Assembly: GCF_026104355.1 (NCBI RefSeq)
Contig: NZ_CP110535.1
Location: forward strand, 3,534,001 to 3,598,000
DNA from: Halomonas sp. BDJS001
GTDB taxonomy: Bacteria; Pseudomonadota; Gammaproteobacteria; Pseudomonadales; Halomonadaceae
Length of the DNA stretch: 64,000 bases
Reading direction: 5' to 3'
Below are positions 44,924-53,921 of the stretch, piece by piece. The notes beneath the pieces were generated by a model. That model was not told where the DNA came from and did not search any database. It was given only the letters and a program-made list of their open reading frames with translations. The stretch's first letter is position 1, and every line of letters begins with the position of its first letter. The position numbers and the translations under genes are program-made.

Positions 44924-45904
44924 TCAGCGGCCCATCGCCGCCAGAACGTCTTCGAGCACCCGCTGATACTCGGGCCCCTGCTCCTCGGCCCATTGGGCCC
45001 AGAAAGGTGCCAGCGTCTCGCGTGCCAGAGCTATCTCTTCCGGCGCGGCGTCCACCACCGTCATGCCGGCCTCGATCTGGGAGGCTTTCTGGGCCTGTTC
45101 ATCGATGACGAAGGCTTCGCTGATGTTAGCCCCCTCTTCTTCGACGATGCGGCTCAACAGCGCCTGGGTCTGCGGATCTTGCGCATCGAAGGAGGCCTGA
45201 TTTGCGATGATGGCGCTGTAGCCGTAGTTGACCGGAAGACGGTAGTTGTAGGGCAGAAATTCGTGCCAGTTCTTGGCACCGCCGGCGCTGGCGGTCAGCA
45301 CGCCATCTATGACGCCCCGCTCAAGGGCGGTGGGCACTTCGGTGCCTGACAAAGTGATGGGTGAGCCGCCAAAGGCTTCGACGAAAGCGCCCTGCTCCGG
45401 CGAGGTCACACGTATGCGATGGTTGGCCAGGTCATCCAGGGAGTCGATCTCGAAGCTGGTGAAGATGACCTGCTGAGGATAGCGGTAGCTGCCCAGATAC
45501 TGGACGTCCTGCTCAGCGAAGCCCTCTTCGAGGTAGGGCTGCACCACGGCGTAGGCGGCGTTCCAGTCGTCGTCGTTCTCGATCAGCATGGGTAGGCTGA
45601 GGATTCGCCCAATGGGGACGTTACCGGCGAAGAACAGATCCGCGGCGAAATCAACGATGCCGTCACCGACGGCCTGAGTGATATCGCTTGACGCGATGTG
45701 CAGGGTTTTGCCCAAATGCAGACGCATAGAAAGATCGCCATCGGTCTCTTCCTGGGTTCGCTCGGCAATGCGGTTCATGCCCTGTACCGCCGCCGTGGTG
45801 GATACAGAGGAGTAGGTATAGGCGGTCCAGTTGTCGGCGTGGGCCTGAGTCGCGCTAATACCGACGACGGCAAGGGTGGTCAAGCTGGCGATAGTCAGTT
45901 TCAT
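44924..45904 (-). CDS. dctP: TRAP transporter solute receptor DctP
   Basis: A 326-residue periplasmic receptor with signal peptide to about residue 23 (ATQAHADNW). The core has the DctP features, including the region around NHRIRVTSPEQGAFVEAFGG with the arginine that usually salt-bridges a substrate carboxylate. The cargo is therefore probably a carboxylate. A pair of direct repeats lies 24-48 bases upstream. Confidence 0.87.
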   Translation of the reverse strand: MKLTIASLTTLAVVGISATQAHADNWTAYTYSSVSTTAAVQGMNRIAERTQEETDGDLSMRLHLGKTLHIASSDITQAVGDGIVDFAADLFFAGNVPIGRILSLPMLIENDDDWNAAYAVVQPYLEEGFAEQDVQYLGSYRYPQQVIFTSFEIDSLDDLANHRIRVTSPEQGAFVEAFGGSPITLSGTEVPTALERGVIDGVLTASAGGAKNWHEFLPYNYRLPVNYGYSAIIANQASFDAQDPQTQALLSRIVEEEGANISEAFVIDEQAQKASQIEAGMTVVDAAPEEIALARETLAPFWAQWAEEQGPEYQRVLEDVLAAMGR

Positions 45905-45927
45905 TTTATTATTGCTCTCTTGTAGTT

Positions 45928-45952
45928 AAACAGTGTTGTCAAACGGTGTTGT
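45928..45952. promoter_or_regulatory. Direct repeat pair before dctP
   Basis: AAACAGTGTTGT (45928-45939) and AAACGGTGTTGT (45941-45952) repeat with a 13-base period just upstream of the dctP ribosome site, in the gap between the RraA-like gene and dctP. It could bind a regulator or be a relic; evidence is only the repetition. Confidence 0.35.
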
Positions 45953-46008
45953 TATTGTGACGAAGGCACCGCCCGCCGTCTGAGAGGGAGGGGGCAGCAC
46001 CTCGCCGG

Positions 46009-46686
46009 TCACTTCTGCATCTGGCATCCCGCGGCTTCGAGGGCTCGGTCGACCCAGGAGCGATCCGTGGTGCCTGCATGAATCGCCGCCATCTGCTGGT
46101 CTTCGGCGCTCTGTTTAGCCTGGGTCGCCGCCAGTATCTCGGCGAGCATTGCGTAGGGCACGGATAGCACTCCGTCACTGTCCCCGAGCACCAGGTCGCC
46201 GGGTTCGATTACCATGCCGTTCAGGCTGATGGGGGTATTGATCTCCCCGGGGCCGTTCTTGTAAGGCCCCCGGTGGGTGATGCCAGCGGCATAAGTAGGC
46301 AGGTTCGTTTCACGAAAGGCATCGACATCGCGAATGGCGCCGTAGAGCACGAACCCCGCCACGCCGCGCTTGATCGCGTGGGCGAGCATGAGCTCCCCCA
46401 TGAGCGCGTTGGTCAGGTCGCCTCCGGCGTCACAGACGATGACATCACCGGGCACGGCCATATCGATCGCCTTGTGCAACATCAGGTTATCGCCGGGGCG
46501 ACTGCGCACTGTTAGTGCCGGGCCAGCCAGCACACCGTCACGATGCATGGGACGAAGGTTCGGGCCTCCAGCGAACACCCGGGCCATCGCATCGCTTACG
46601 TTGGCCACCGGAAGCTTGGCAAAAGCGGCGACGGTCTCCTTGTCCACGCACCGCTGACGTTTGACGATTCTATTTCCAACGCTCAT
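46009..46686 (-). CDS. RraA-type aldolase (HMG/CHA aldolase family)
   Basis: A 225-residue protein when started at the ATG at 46686, which has GAGGAT before it. The class II pyruvate-aldolase signature of this family is present: GELMLAHAIKRGVAGFVLYG followed by AIRDVDAF, whose R-D pair binds pyruvate and metal. Relatives cleave 4-hydroxy-4-methyl-2-oxoglutarate or 4-carboxy-4-hydroxy-2-oxoadipate to pyruvate plus a 2-oxo acid; others only inhibit RNase E. The catabolic context favours an aldolase or decarboxylase role. Confidence 0.82.
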   Translation of the reverse strand: MSVGNRIVKRQRCVDKETVAAFAKLPVANVSDAMARVFAGGPNLRPMHRDGVLAGPALTVRSRPGDNLMLHKAIDMAVPGDVIVCDAGGDLTNALMGELMLAHAIKRGVAGFVLYGAIRDVDAFRETNLPTYAAGITHRGPYKNGPGEINTPISLNGMVIEPGDLVLGDSDGVLSVPYAMLAEILAATQAKQSAEDQQMAAIHAGTTDRSWVDRALEAAGCQMQK

Positions 46687-46766
46687 CGATCCATCCTCTT
46701 TGTTGTTAATGCCAGGGAGTGACGCCCCCCCCCCGGCAGGCATGGCTTATTAGCCTGCAAGTGGCT

Positions 46767-47774
46767 TCATTGCAGGGGTGTGGTGGCGGCGCTCTGGGCG
46801 ACGATATCGTTGACCAAGCGACCGGGGGGCAGCGTACGCCGGGCCAACATATCCACGATGCCCGCCACCGCCAGCGTCCCTACACGTGCCCCCGCCTCGG
46901 CGGTGGCGCCACCGATGTGAGGGCTCAGCACGACCCGGCTTGAGCGCATCAGCGGCGTAACACTGGTAGGCGGCTCCTCCTCGAAGGTATCGAGCCCGGC
47001 ACCGGCAATCTGCCCACTCTCCAGCGCCGTCAGCAGCGCCTGCTCGTCGATCAGCCCTCCCCGGGCGGTGTTGATCACAAAGCTGCCCTTGGGCATGAGG
47101 CTCAGCCGCGCCGCGTCGAGCAGGTGGTGGGTCTGTTGGGTCAATGGGCAGTGAAGACTGACGATGTCGGACTGCTGCAGGAGCTCTTCCACCTGGCGGG
47201 CACGCTTGGCTCCGAGGGCCTCGACTTGTTCGTCGCTGGCGTAGGGGTCGTACACGCTCAGCTCGAGACCGATGCCCCGGGCGAGCCTGCCTGTGGCACA
47301 AGCGATGGCGCCCGCGCCGATCAGCCCGAGGCGCATACCGGCCAGTTCACGCCCTTCGAAATTGGCTTTTTCCCAACGCCCTTCCCGCATACTCTGATCC
47401 AAGGGAACCACCTGCTTCACGGTTGCGAAGATCAGCGCGATGGCCTGCTCGGCCACAGAAACGGCGTTGGCCCCTGATGCTCGAATCACCTGAATGTTAT
47501 GGGCAGTGGCCGCCTCGACATCGATGTTGTCGACGCCAGCACCGTGCTTTGAGATAACCTTGAGAGATTTGCCAGCCGCCATAGCGTTGGCGGTGAATCT
47601 CCCCATACGGGAGACGACACCCACGGGATCGTGACGATCGATATACTCTTTGAGCACGTCCTCGCAAGGGTAAGGCGGCGTATGGACGATGGTGTAACCT
47701 GAGGCTTCGGCAAGCTCTCGCGCCTGGGTGGCAAGATAGGGGCCGGTAACCAGAATGACAGGCTGTGATGACAA
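46767..47774 (-). CDS. D-2-hydroxyacid dehydrogenase (NAD-dependent)
   Basis: A 335-residue dehydrogenase of the D-isomer hydroxyacid family. NAD-binding LGLIGAGAIACATGRLARG with the acidic D of VYDPYAS, catalytic R in INTARGGLID, E in FEEEPP and H in LSPHIGGAT are all present. It probably interconverts a 2-oxo acid (hydroxypyruvate, glyoxylate or similar) and the D-2-hydroxy acid. The start is TTG, with AGGAGA before it. It is the first gene of the block, facing the LysR gene. Confidence 0.87.
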   Translation of the reverse strand: MSSQPVILVTGPYLATQARELAEASGYTIVHTPPYPCEDVLKEYIDRHDPVGVVSRMGRFTANAMAAGKSLKVISKHGAGVDNIDVEAATAHNIQVIRASGANAVSVAEQAIALIFATVKQVVPLDQSMREGRWEKANFEGRELAGMRLGLIGAGAIACATGRLARGIGLELSVYDPYASDEQVEALGAKRARQVEELLQQSDIVSLHCPLTQQTHHLLDAARLSLMPKGSFVINTARGGLIDEQALLTALESGQIAGAGLDTFEEEPPTSVTPLMRSSRVVLSPHIGGATAEAGARVGTLAVAGIVDMLARRTLPPGRLVNDIVAQSAATTPLQ

Positions 47775-47927
47775 GGCGAGCGTCTCCTTATTATTGGAAG
47801 TGGTGAGCGACGCCGCTTCTTCAGGTGGGCGTTCGCATTAGTCACCCCACATTACAGGAAGACATTTTTTATAAAAGCGAATAAAATTTCCTATCAAATT
47901 AAGAAAAACTTCACAAAAGGGGACTAA

Positions 47928-48812
47928 ATGGATACTCGTCAGCTTCGAACGCTGGTGGCCATTGCAGAGCATGGCACTTTCGCGCGCGCCGCCTCAGTAG
48001 TCAGCTTGACGCCTTCCGCCGTCAGTCAGCAGATCCACGCGCTGGAGCAGGAACTCAATACAGCCTTGTTCAACCGTGAGTCCCGGCCTCCCAGCTTGAA
48101 CCTCCAAGGCCTGAAGATGCTGGAAACGGCCCGGCAGGTATTGAGCCTGGTGGACGAGACGAAGGGAGTCTTCTCTGGAGGGCGCACCGCCAGTACGCTC
48201 AACATCGGCTCTGTGCGTACTAGCTCGATCGGGCTGCTGCCTCGGGCGATCGTTGCGATGCGCCAGGAGTATCCGGAGCTCACCATCAACCTGCGCGTCG
48301 GGCTCTCGTCCTCCTTGATCAGCGACGTGAACGCCGAACGGCTCGACATGGCAGTGGTGGCGGAAAACGTCAGCGTATCGCGCAACATGCTCTGGTCACC
48401 GTTCATTCGCGAGCCGCTGGTCGTGATTTCACCTCCTGGGACGCCCTCAACAAGCCCGCGGGAACTACTCGAAAGCCTTCCTTTTATTCGATTCAGCAGC
48501 GACGTTCCCCTTGCCGCTTTGATCAACAACGAACTGACCCGTCTGGGAGCCAACGTGCACGACATCGCGGAGATCGATACCATTCCCGCGATCGTCGAGT
48601 GTGTGGCGGAGGGGCTTGGGGTCAGCATCGTTCCCGACATCGCCGTGCGTGGCAACAATCGTGGAATGCTGATCCAGTCGTTCGGAGAGCCTCAAGTCTT
48701 TCGGCAAATCGGCACTATTCAGCGGGCTGGCTCGCCAAAATCAGAACTGCTGATCGCCTTGCACAACAAGCTGGCCGAGATGGCAGGCGACTTCGGCATA
48801 TTTTATCGGTAG
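47928..48812 (+). CDS. LysR family regulator of the hydroxy-acid/lactone block
   Basis: A 294-residue LysR protein with N-terminal helix-turn-helix (EHGTFARAASVVSLTPSAVSQQ) and substrate-binding domain (about 90-290). It is divergent from the dehydrogenase gene across 153 AT-rich bases, so it is the likely activator of the 47.8-38.8 kb genes. AGGGGA precedes the ATG. The inducer should be a pathway intermediate. Confidence 0.87.
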   Translation: MDTRQLRTLVAIAEHGTFARAASVVSLTPSAVSQQIHALEQELNTALFNRESRPPSLNLQGLKMLETARQVLSLVDETKGVFSGGRTASTLNIGSVRTSSIGLLPRAIVAMRQEYPELTINLRVGLSSSLISDVNAERLDMAVVAENVSVSRNMLWSPFIREPLVVISPPGTPSTSPRELLESLPFIRFSSDVPLAALINNELTRLGANVHDIAEIDTIPAIVECVAEGLGVSIVPDIAVRGNNRGMLIQSFGEPQVFRQIGTIQRAGSPKSELLIALHNKLAEMAGDFGIFYR

Positions 48813-48975
48813 CGCGGCTTAATACCTACAGACCACCGTCCGGTCATAACGGGACGGCGACTTGGCCGGGCCTAGAAAAAGCCCTCGCTGGTGCCAAGGC
48901 TGCGTAGCGGCGCATCTGAACCTCAAATGGCCTTCACTCGCACGCCAGCACGTCGAAAATAAACTAGCAGGTAAG

Positions 48976-49002
48976 AAATAAAAGGGGGAGTCTTCTCCCC
49001 CT
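48976..49002 (-). terminator. Rho-independent terminator after adhP
   Basis: Eight-base-pair stem AGGGGGAG / CTCCCCCT with a four-base loop; on the minus strand it is followed by TTTTATTTC. It lies 23 bases beyond the adhP stop. Confidence 0.82.
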
Positions 49003-49024
49003 GGAGGTTTCTCATTGGCTGGCG

Positions 49025-50052
49025 TTAGCTAGCCATATCCAACACGATGCGACCTTCGATCTTGCCGTCGATCATGCGCTGGAAGACATCGTTGATATTA
49101 TCCAGCGTATCGGTCGCTACCGTGGCCTTCACCTTGCCTTCGGCGGCGAAGTCCAGCGCTTCCTGCAGGTCGCTGCGCGTGCCGACGATGGAGCCGCGAA
49201 TGGTAATTCCGTTGAGCACCGTACTGAAAATCGGCAGCGGGAAATCACCGGGTGGCAGGCCATTAAGTACCAACGTGCCACCGCGGCGTAACATATTCTG
49301 CGCTTGATCAAAGGCTTTCGGTGATACTGCGGTGACCAGTGCGCCGTGAGCACCGCCAATGGTTTTCTTCAGATAGGCCGCTGGGTCGGTTTGCATAGCG
49401 TTAACGGTTACCGTGGCGCCTAAGCGCTCCGCCAAAGCTAGCTTGCCATCATCGATATCCACCGCCGCGACATTCAGCCCCATCGCTTTGGCGTACTGCA
49501 CTGCCATATGGCCTAAGCCACCAATGCCCGAAATCACCACCCACTGGCCGGGGCGGGTATCGGTCATTTTCAAGCCTTTATAAACCGTTACCCCTGCACA
49601 CAACACGGGGGCGATTCGACGAAATCAACGGCATCCGGTAGCCGCCCTACATAGCCCGCATCTGCTAAGGTGTAGTCGGCAAACCCACCGTTAACGCTGT
49701 AGCCGGTATTCTGCTGAGACTCGCACAGGGTTTCCCAGCCACCCAAGCAGTGTTCACAGTAGCCGCAGGCTGAGTAGAGCCAGGGCACACCGATACGATC
49801 GCCCTCTTTGACGTGGGAGACACCTTCGCCCACCGCCACGATATGCCCAACGCCTTCATGCCCTGGAATAAACGGTGGCGAGGGCTTTACCGGCCAGTCG
49901 CCGTGAGCAGCGTGTAAATCGGTATGGCAAACCCCAGAGGCTGCCACTTTCATCAACACTTCGCCCTGCTTAGGGCGAGGTACATCGACTTCTTCTATGG
50001 CCAGCGGCTGGCCAAACTCACGAACGACCGCCGCGCGCATTGTGCTATCCAT
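49025..50052 (-). pseudogene. adhP: Zinc alcohol dehydrogenase (AdhP type), frameshifted
   Basis: The gene starts at the ATG at 50052 (GAGGAGTTGCATC before it). The first frame codes GroES-like and zinc domains ([24 protein letters not shown], and the four-cysteine loop around [18 protein letters not shown]) and then leaves frame at DAVDFVE, near 49615. One base missing from the T run there (plus strand ATTCG instead of ATTTCG) would restore [20 protein letters not shown] and the NAD domain ([18 protein letters not shown]), giving 342 residues, normal for AdhP. As written the enzyme is broken. It would oxidise primary alcohols, coupled to the adjacent aldehyde dehydrogenase, itself frameshifted. 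Confidence 0.85.
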
Positions 50053-50133
50053 GATGCAACTCCTCATAATTGTCGATACGACCATTTAAGAATGGCTCTT
50101 ATCGGTAGAGTCAGCGTCAGGGGGACTGACAAT

Positions 50134-50157
50134 ACCGCCCGACGGATGCCGGGCGGT
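50134..50157 (-). terminator. Possible terminator between the aldehyde and alcohol dehydrogenase genes
   Basis: Stem ACCGCCCG / CGGGCGGT with an eight-base loop, followed on the minus strand by TATTGTC, a poor T-tract. It may be an attenuator and not a full stop. Confidence 0.4.
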
Positions 50158-50189
50158 GTGGCTAGCTATACATAGACAAACATGGCTGG

Positions 50190-51709
50190 TTAGAAGAAAC
50201 CCAGTGGGTTGATATCGTAGCTGACCAGCAGGTTTTTGGTTTGTTGATAGTGCTCAAGGGCGACCTTGTGTGTTTCGCGGCCAACGCCGGATTTTTTGTA
50301 ACCACCGAAGGCCGCGTGGGCGGGGTACTGATGGTAGCAGTTAGTCCACACACGACCGGCTTGAATGCCACGCCCCATGCGGAAAGCGACGTTGATATCA
50401 CGGCTCCACACGCCTGCGCCCAAACCAAACTCGGTGTCGTTTGCAATCGCCAGCGCTTCCTCTTCATCTTTGAAAGTGGTTACCGCCACCACCGGGCCAA
50501 AGATCTCTTCCTGGAATACGCGCATCTGGTTGTTACCCTTCAGCAGCGTAGGCTGAATGTAGTAACCGCTGTTGATGCTGTCGTCCAGGGTCTCTTTGTT
50601 ACCGCCAGTGAGGAACTCGGCGCCCTCGTCCCGGGCGATATCCATGTACGACATGATCTTGTCGAACTGCTCTTGAGAAGCCTGGGCCCCCACCTGCACG
50701 TCGGTATCGAGTGGATTGCCGCGTTTGATGGTTTTGGTGCGCTCGATGACCTTGGCCATGAACTCCTCGTACATGCTTTCTTGGATCAGCGCACGTGACG
50801 GGCAGGTACACACTTCGCCCTGGTTAAAGAACGCCAGCACAAGGCCTTCAACCGCTTATCGATAAAGGTCGGCTCAGCGTTCATGATATCGGCGAAGTAG
50901 ATATTGGGGGATTTACCCCCTAGCTCTACGGTGGAGGGGATAATATTTTCCGCCGCGCATTTAAGAATATGCGAGCCAACGGGGGTAGAACCGGTAAAGG
51001 CGATTTTGGCGATGCGTTTGCTGCTGGCCAGCGCCTGGCCTGCTTCAGCGCCAAAGCCATTGACGATATTAAGGACACCCGGAGGTAGCAGATCGCCAAT
51101 CAATTCGACGACTTTTAATATCGATGCTGGGGTTTGCTCCGCAGGCTTGAGTACCACGCAGTTACCCGCCGCCAGTGCAGGCGCCAGCTTCCAAACCGCC
51201 ATTAGAATCGGGAAGTTCCAGGGGATAATCTGGCCCACTACGCCCAGCGGCTCGTGGAAGTGATAAGAAACCGTGTTGGCATCGATATCCGCCGCCGTGC
51301 CTTCCTGTGAGCGTATGCAGCCGGCAAAGTAGCGGAAGTGGTCAACCGCCAGCGGCAGATCGGCGTTCAGCGTTTCACGCACGGCTTTGCCGTTGTCCCA
51401 GGTTTCGGCAACGGCAAGCATTTCCAGGTTCTGTTCAATGCGGTCGGCGATTTTCAGCAGAATATTGCTGCGCTCTTGCGCTGACGTTTTGCCCCAGGCA
51501 GGCGCCGCCTTATGGGCCGCATCCAGTGCCTTATCGATATCTTCTGCCGTTGAGCGGGGAATTTCGCAGAAAACGTGACCGTTGACGGGACTAATATTGT
51601 CGAAATACTGGCCTTTCACCGGAGCGACAAATTCGCCGCCGATATAGTTACCGTAACGTTTTTCGAATGACACCACAGAACCGGTATCACCAGGGTTGGC
51701 GTAGATCAT
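50190..51709 (-). pseudogene. NAD-dependent aldehyde dehydrogenase, frameshifted
   Basis: The first frame (from ATG 51709, AGGAGC before it) gives 300 or so normal residues with [22 protein letters not shown], the NAD loop [11 protein letters not shown] and the general base region VELGGKSPN; it goes wrong near 50855. One missing C on the plus strand (CGCT for CGCCT) would restore [23 protein letters not shown] with the catalytic cysteine, and then run to 50190, for 506 residues in all, the usual size of ExaC/AldB-type enzymes. As written the catalytic cysteine is lost. Together with adhP it would oxidise alcohols to acids. Confidence 0.86.
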
Positions 51710-51838
51710 TGTGTAGCTCCTGAGTATTATGATTATTTAAGGTGCTTTTTTAAGCTGCTTTGACAGTGTTGTTCACTAAAGCAAATGGCGATATAGCCCG
51801 ATGGCAGGATTAGCCCTCATCCCTTGGTAGGAGACGCC

Positions 51839-52516
51839 ATGTATTCCCTGTTGGTGGCGGATGACCATCCGCTGTTCCGCGATGCGCTACAGACCGTGAT
51901 TAGCGGGGGCTTGGCAGGTAGCCAGCTATTGGAGGCAGAAAGCCTCGCTGCTGCGATAGCGCTGATTGAAGCGAACACCGAGTTAGATCTACTGCTGCTG
52001 GATTTAAGCCTGCCTGATGCAGAAGGGCTAGAAGGTTTAATACGGCTGCGAGAAGAGTTCCCCTCACTGCCGGTGGCGATTGTCTCTGCCCATCAGGAGC
52101 GTCAGTTGGTACTCGATGCCATTACCTTGGGGGCGGTGGGCTATATCCCCAAGTCCACCCCCCGGGAAGCGCTGCTGGCTGCGTTAACGCAGATTCTTGA
52201 AGGCCAGCTCTACCTGCCGCCCGATGTTATGCGTCGCCCAGCACCGCGCACGGTTGCTCCTCAACCCACCAACAGCATTTCATCAACCAGCGAACGCTTG
52301 GCGCGCTTAACCGACAAGCAGTTAGAGGTATTGGCGTGCATGACGACAGGCATGTCGAACAAGCATATTGCCCGAGAGCTATTGATTGCCGAAACCACCG
52401 TGAAGACCCATGTCTCGGCGATTCTACGTAAATTGAATGCCACCAGCCGGGTTCATGCGATCGTTATCGCTGGGGAGGAGGATCTCAGTTTTTACCGGGC
52501 CAATCGCGCCCGTTAG
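51839..52516 (+). CDS. LuxR-type response regulator
   Basis: A 225-residue regulator from the ATG at 51839, which has TAGGAG before it (an in-frame TTG lies 15 bases earlier). Receiver domain with D8/D9 and phospho-acceptor D55 (LLLLDLSLPDAEG), K in PKSTPREAL, and a LuxR helix-turn-helix (about 155-215; GMSNKHIARELLIAETTVKTH). It resembles AgmR/ErbR-type regulators of alcohol oxidation. It is divergent from the aldehyde dehydrogenase gene and convergent with a hybrid kinase (10 bases between stops). Confidence 0.85.
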   Translation: MYSLLVADDHPLFRDALQTVISGGLAGSQLLEAESLAAAIALIEANTELDLLLLDLSLPDAEGLEGLIRLREEFPSLPVAIVSAHQERQLVLDAITLGAVGYIPKSTPREALLAALTQILEGQLYLPPDVMRRPAPRTVAPQPTNSISSTSERLARLTDKQLEVLACMTTGMSNKHIARELLIAETTVKTHVSAILRKLNATSRVHAIVIAGEEDLSFYRANRAR

Positions 52517-52526
52517 AGTGCTCAAG

Positions 52527-53921
52527 TTAGGCTTTACTAAGCAGATTCCCGAGCAGCATACGTAGCCGCAGGGGCTTTAACGGTTTGAGTAAGCAGTGCA
52601 TGCCAGCTTCCCGGGTGGCACGCTTAATCTCCGCCTCGTGATTGGCCGTAATCACCACCGCTGCCAGGCCGGGATAGCGCCGCTGTAGTCGCGCGGCCAA
52701 TTCAATCCCTGTTTCCCGATGATCCCCCAAATGGTAATCCACCAGCAGTACCGCCGGCTGCTCTCCGTCGCTGGCAGCCTCCAGCGCACTCACCGTTGCA
52801 GCGGCTCTCACTCGGCACCCCCAGCTACCCAGCAGCGCCTGCATGCCATCTATAATGGCCAAATCATCATCAATTACCCAGATAACACGGCCACTCAATG
52901 GATCCTCAGCACCGTTAGGCAGCACCGTGTTATGAGTGTTATCCACGGCGGGAAGCGTTGCTGCGGCATAGGGCACGGTGATCGAAAATAGCGCCCCCAC
53001 GCCGGGACGCGAGGCGAGCGAAATCGGCTGTCCCAGCATGGCACTGATACGGTCAACAATGGCGAGCCCCAACCCCAAGCCACGGCTGTGTGCGCCGTTA
53101 GGCTGGTTAGCGCGACGAAACTCCAGAAAAATCGCCTCCCGCTGCTGCTCAGGGATCCCAGGGCCGGTGTCGCCCACGGTAATTTCCAACCCTTCTTTGC
53201 GCCGCCGACAGCCCAGCAACACTCGGCCCTGCTCGGTATAACGCACCGCATTGCTTAAGAAGTTGCGGATCACTCGCGCCAGCAGCGCCAAATCGGATTC
53301 GACCACCGCGCTGGAGGGCACGTAGTGCAGGGCCAGCCCTCTCACCCCGGCTATTTGGCGATACTCCTCCGCCAACGCATCTAATAGCGTGCTCACCGCG
53401 AAGGGGGCTTTATCGGCATGGAGCACCCCCGCATCCAGGCGTGAAATATCCACCAGCGTGCCTATCAGCCCCTCGACATCCTTTAGCGAGCGGCCAATAT
53501 GGCTAACGAGCATTTGCGAGGTTTCAGGCAGTGAGTGCGTTTCTAACGCGCTGGCAAACAGACGAGCGGCGTTGAGCGGCTGCAGCAGGTCGTGGCTAAC
53601 TGCCGCCAGGAATTTCGTTTTGGATAGGTTGGCGGCTTCGGCTTCGGCTTTTGCGGCCAGTAGGCGCGTATTGACCTGGCTTAACTCATCTAAGGTGCGG
53701 TGCAACGCATCGGTGCGCTCACGTACCTGCTCGGCAAGTAATACCGAACGTTCAAAGGCGGCATAGGGCGCGGGATCAACATCGCCTCCGGTTTCCACCC
53801 GCTCCATCAGTGCTTGGCACACTTTACGCAGGCGGCGGTTCTCTTCCCGCAGCGCCGCGACATCAGTTGCAGCATCCCTATTGGTTGCTTCAGGCGTGGT
53901 CGTTAGCTGGAAGAGATCCAA
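52527..53921 (-). CDS. Cytosolic hybrid histidine kinase-response regulator (NahK/ErcS'-like)
   Basis: A 464-residue protein without membrane segments. A coiled coil (about 20-105) leads into HisKA with H110 in AAVSHDLLQPLNAARLF, an ATPase domain (IRNFLSNAVRYT, GDTGPGIPE, GLGLGLAIVDRI) and a C-terminal receiver (about 345-460; VIWVIDDDLAIID, LLVDYHLGDHRETG). The variant HDLLQPLNA box is the one found in NahK-type kinases, some of which receive signals from FIST or NO-sensing partners. It starts with TTG and overlaps the FIST gene by 32 bases, supporting a joint complex. Confidence 0.83.
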   Translation of the reverse strand: MDLFQLTTTPEATNRDAATDVAALREENRRLRKVCQALMERVETGGDVDPAPYAAFERSVLLAEQVRERTDALHRTLDELSQVNTRLLAAKAEAEAANLSKTKFLAAVSHDLLQPLNAARLFASALETHSLPETSQMLVSHIGRSLKDVEGLIGTLVDISRLDAGVLHADKAPFAVSTLLDALAEEYRQIAGVRGLALHYVPSSAVVESDLALLARVIRNFLSNAVRYTEQGRVLLGCRRRKEGLEITVGDTGPGIPEQQREAIFLEFRRANQPNGAHSRGLGLGLAIVDRISAMLGQPISLASRPGVGALFSITVPYAAATLPAVDNTHNTVLPNGAEDPLSGRVIWVIDDDLAIIDGMQALLGSWGCRVRAAATVSALEAASDGEQPAVLLVDYHLGDHRETGIELAARLQRRYPGLAAVVITANHEAEIKRATREAGMHCLLKPLKPLRLRMLLGNLLSKA

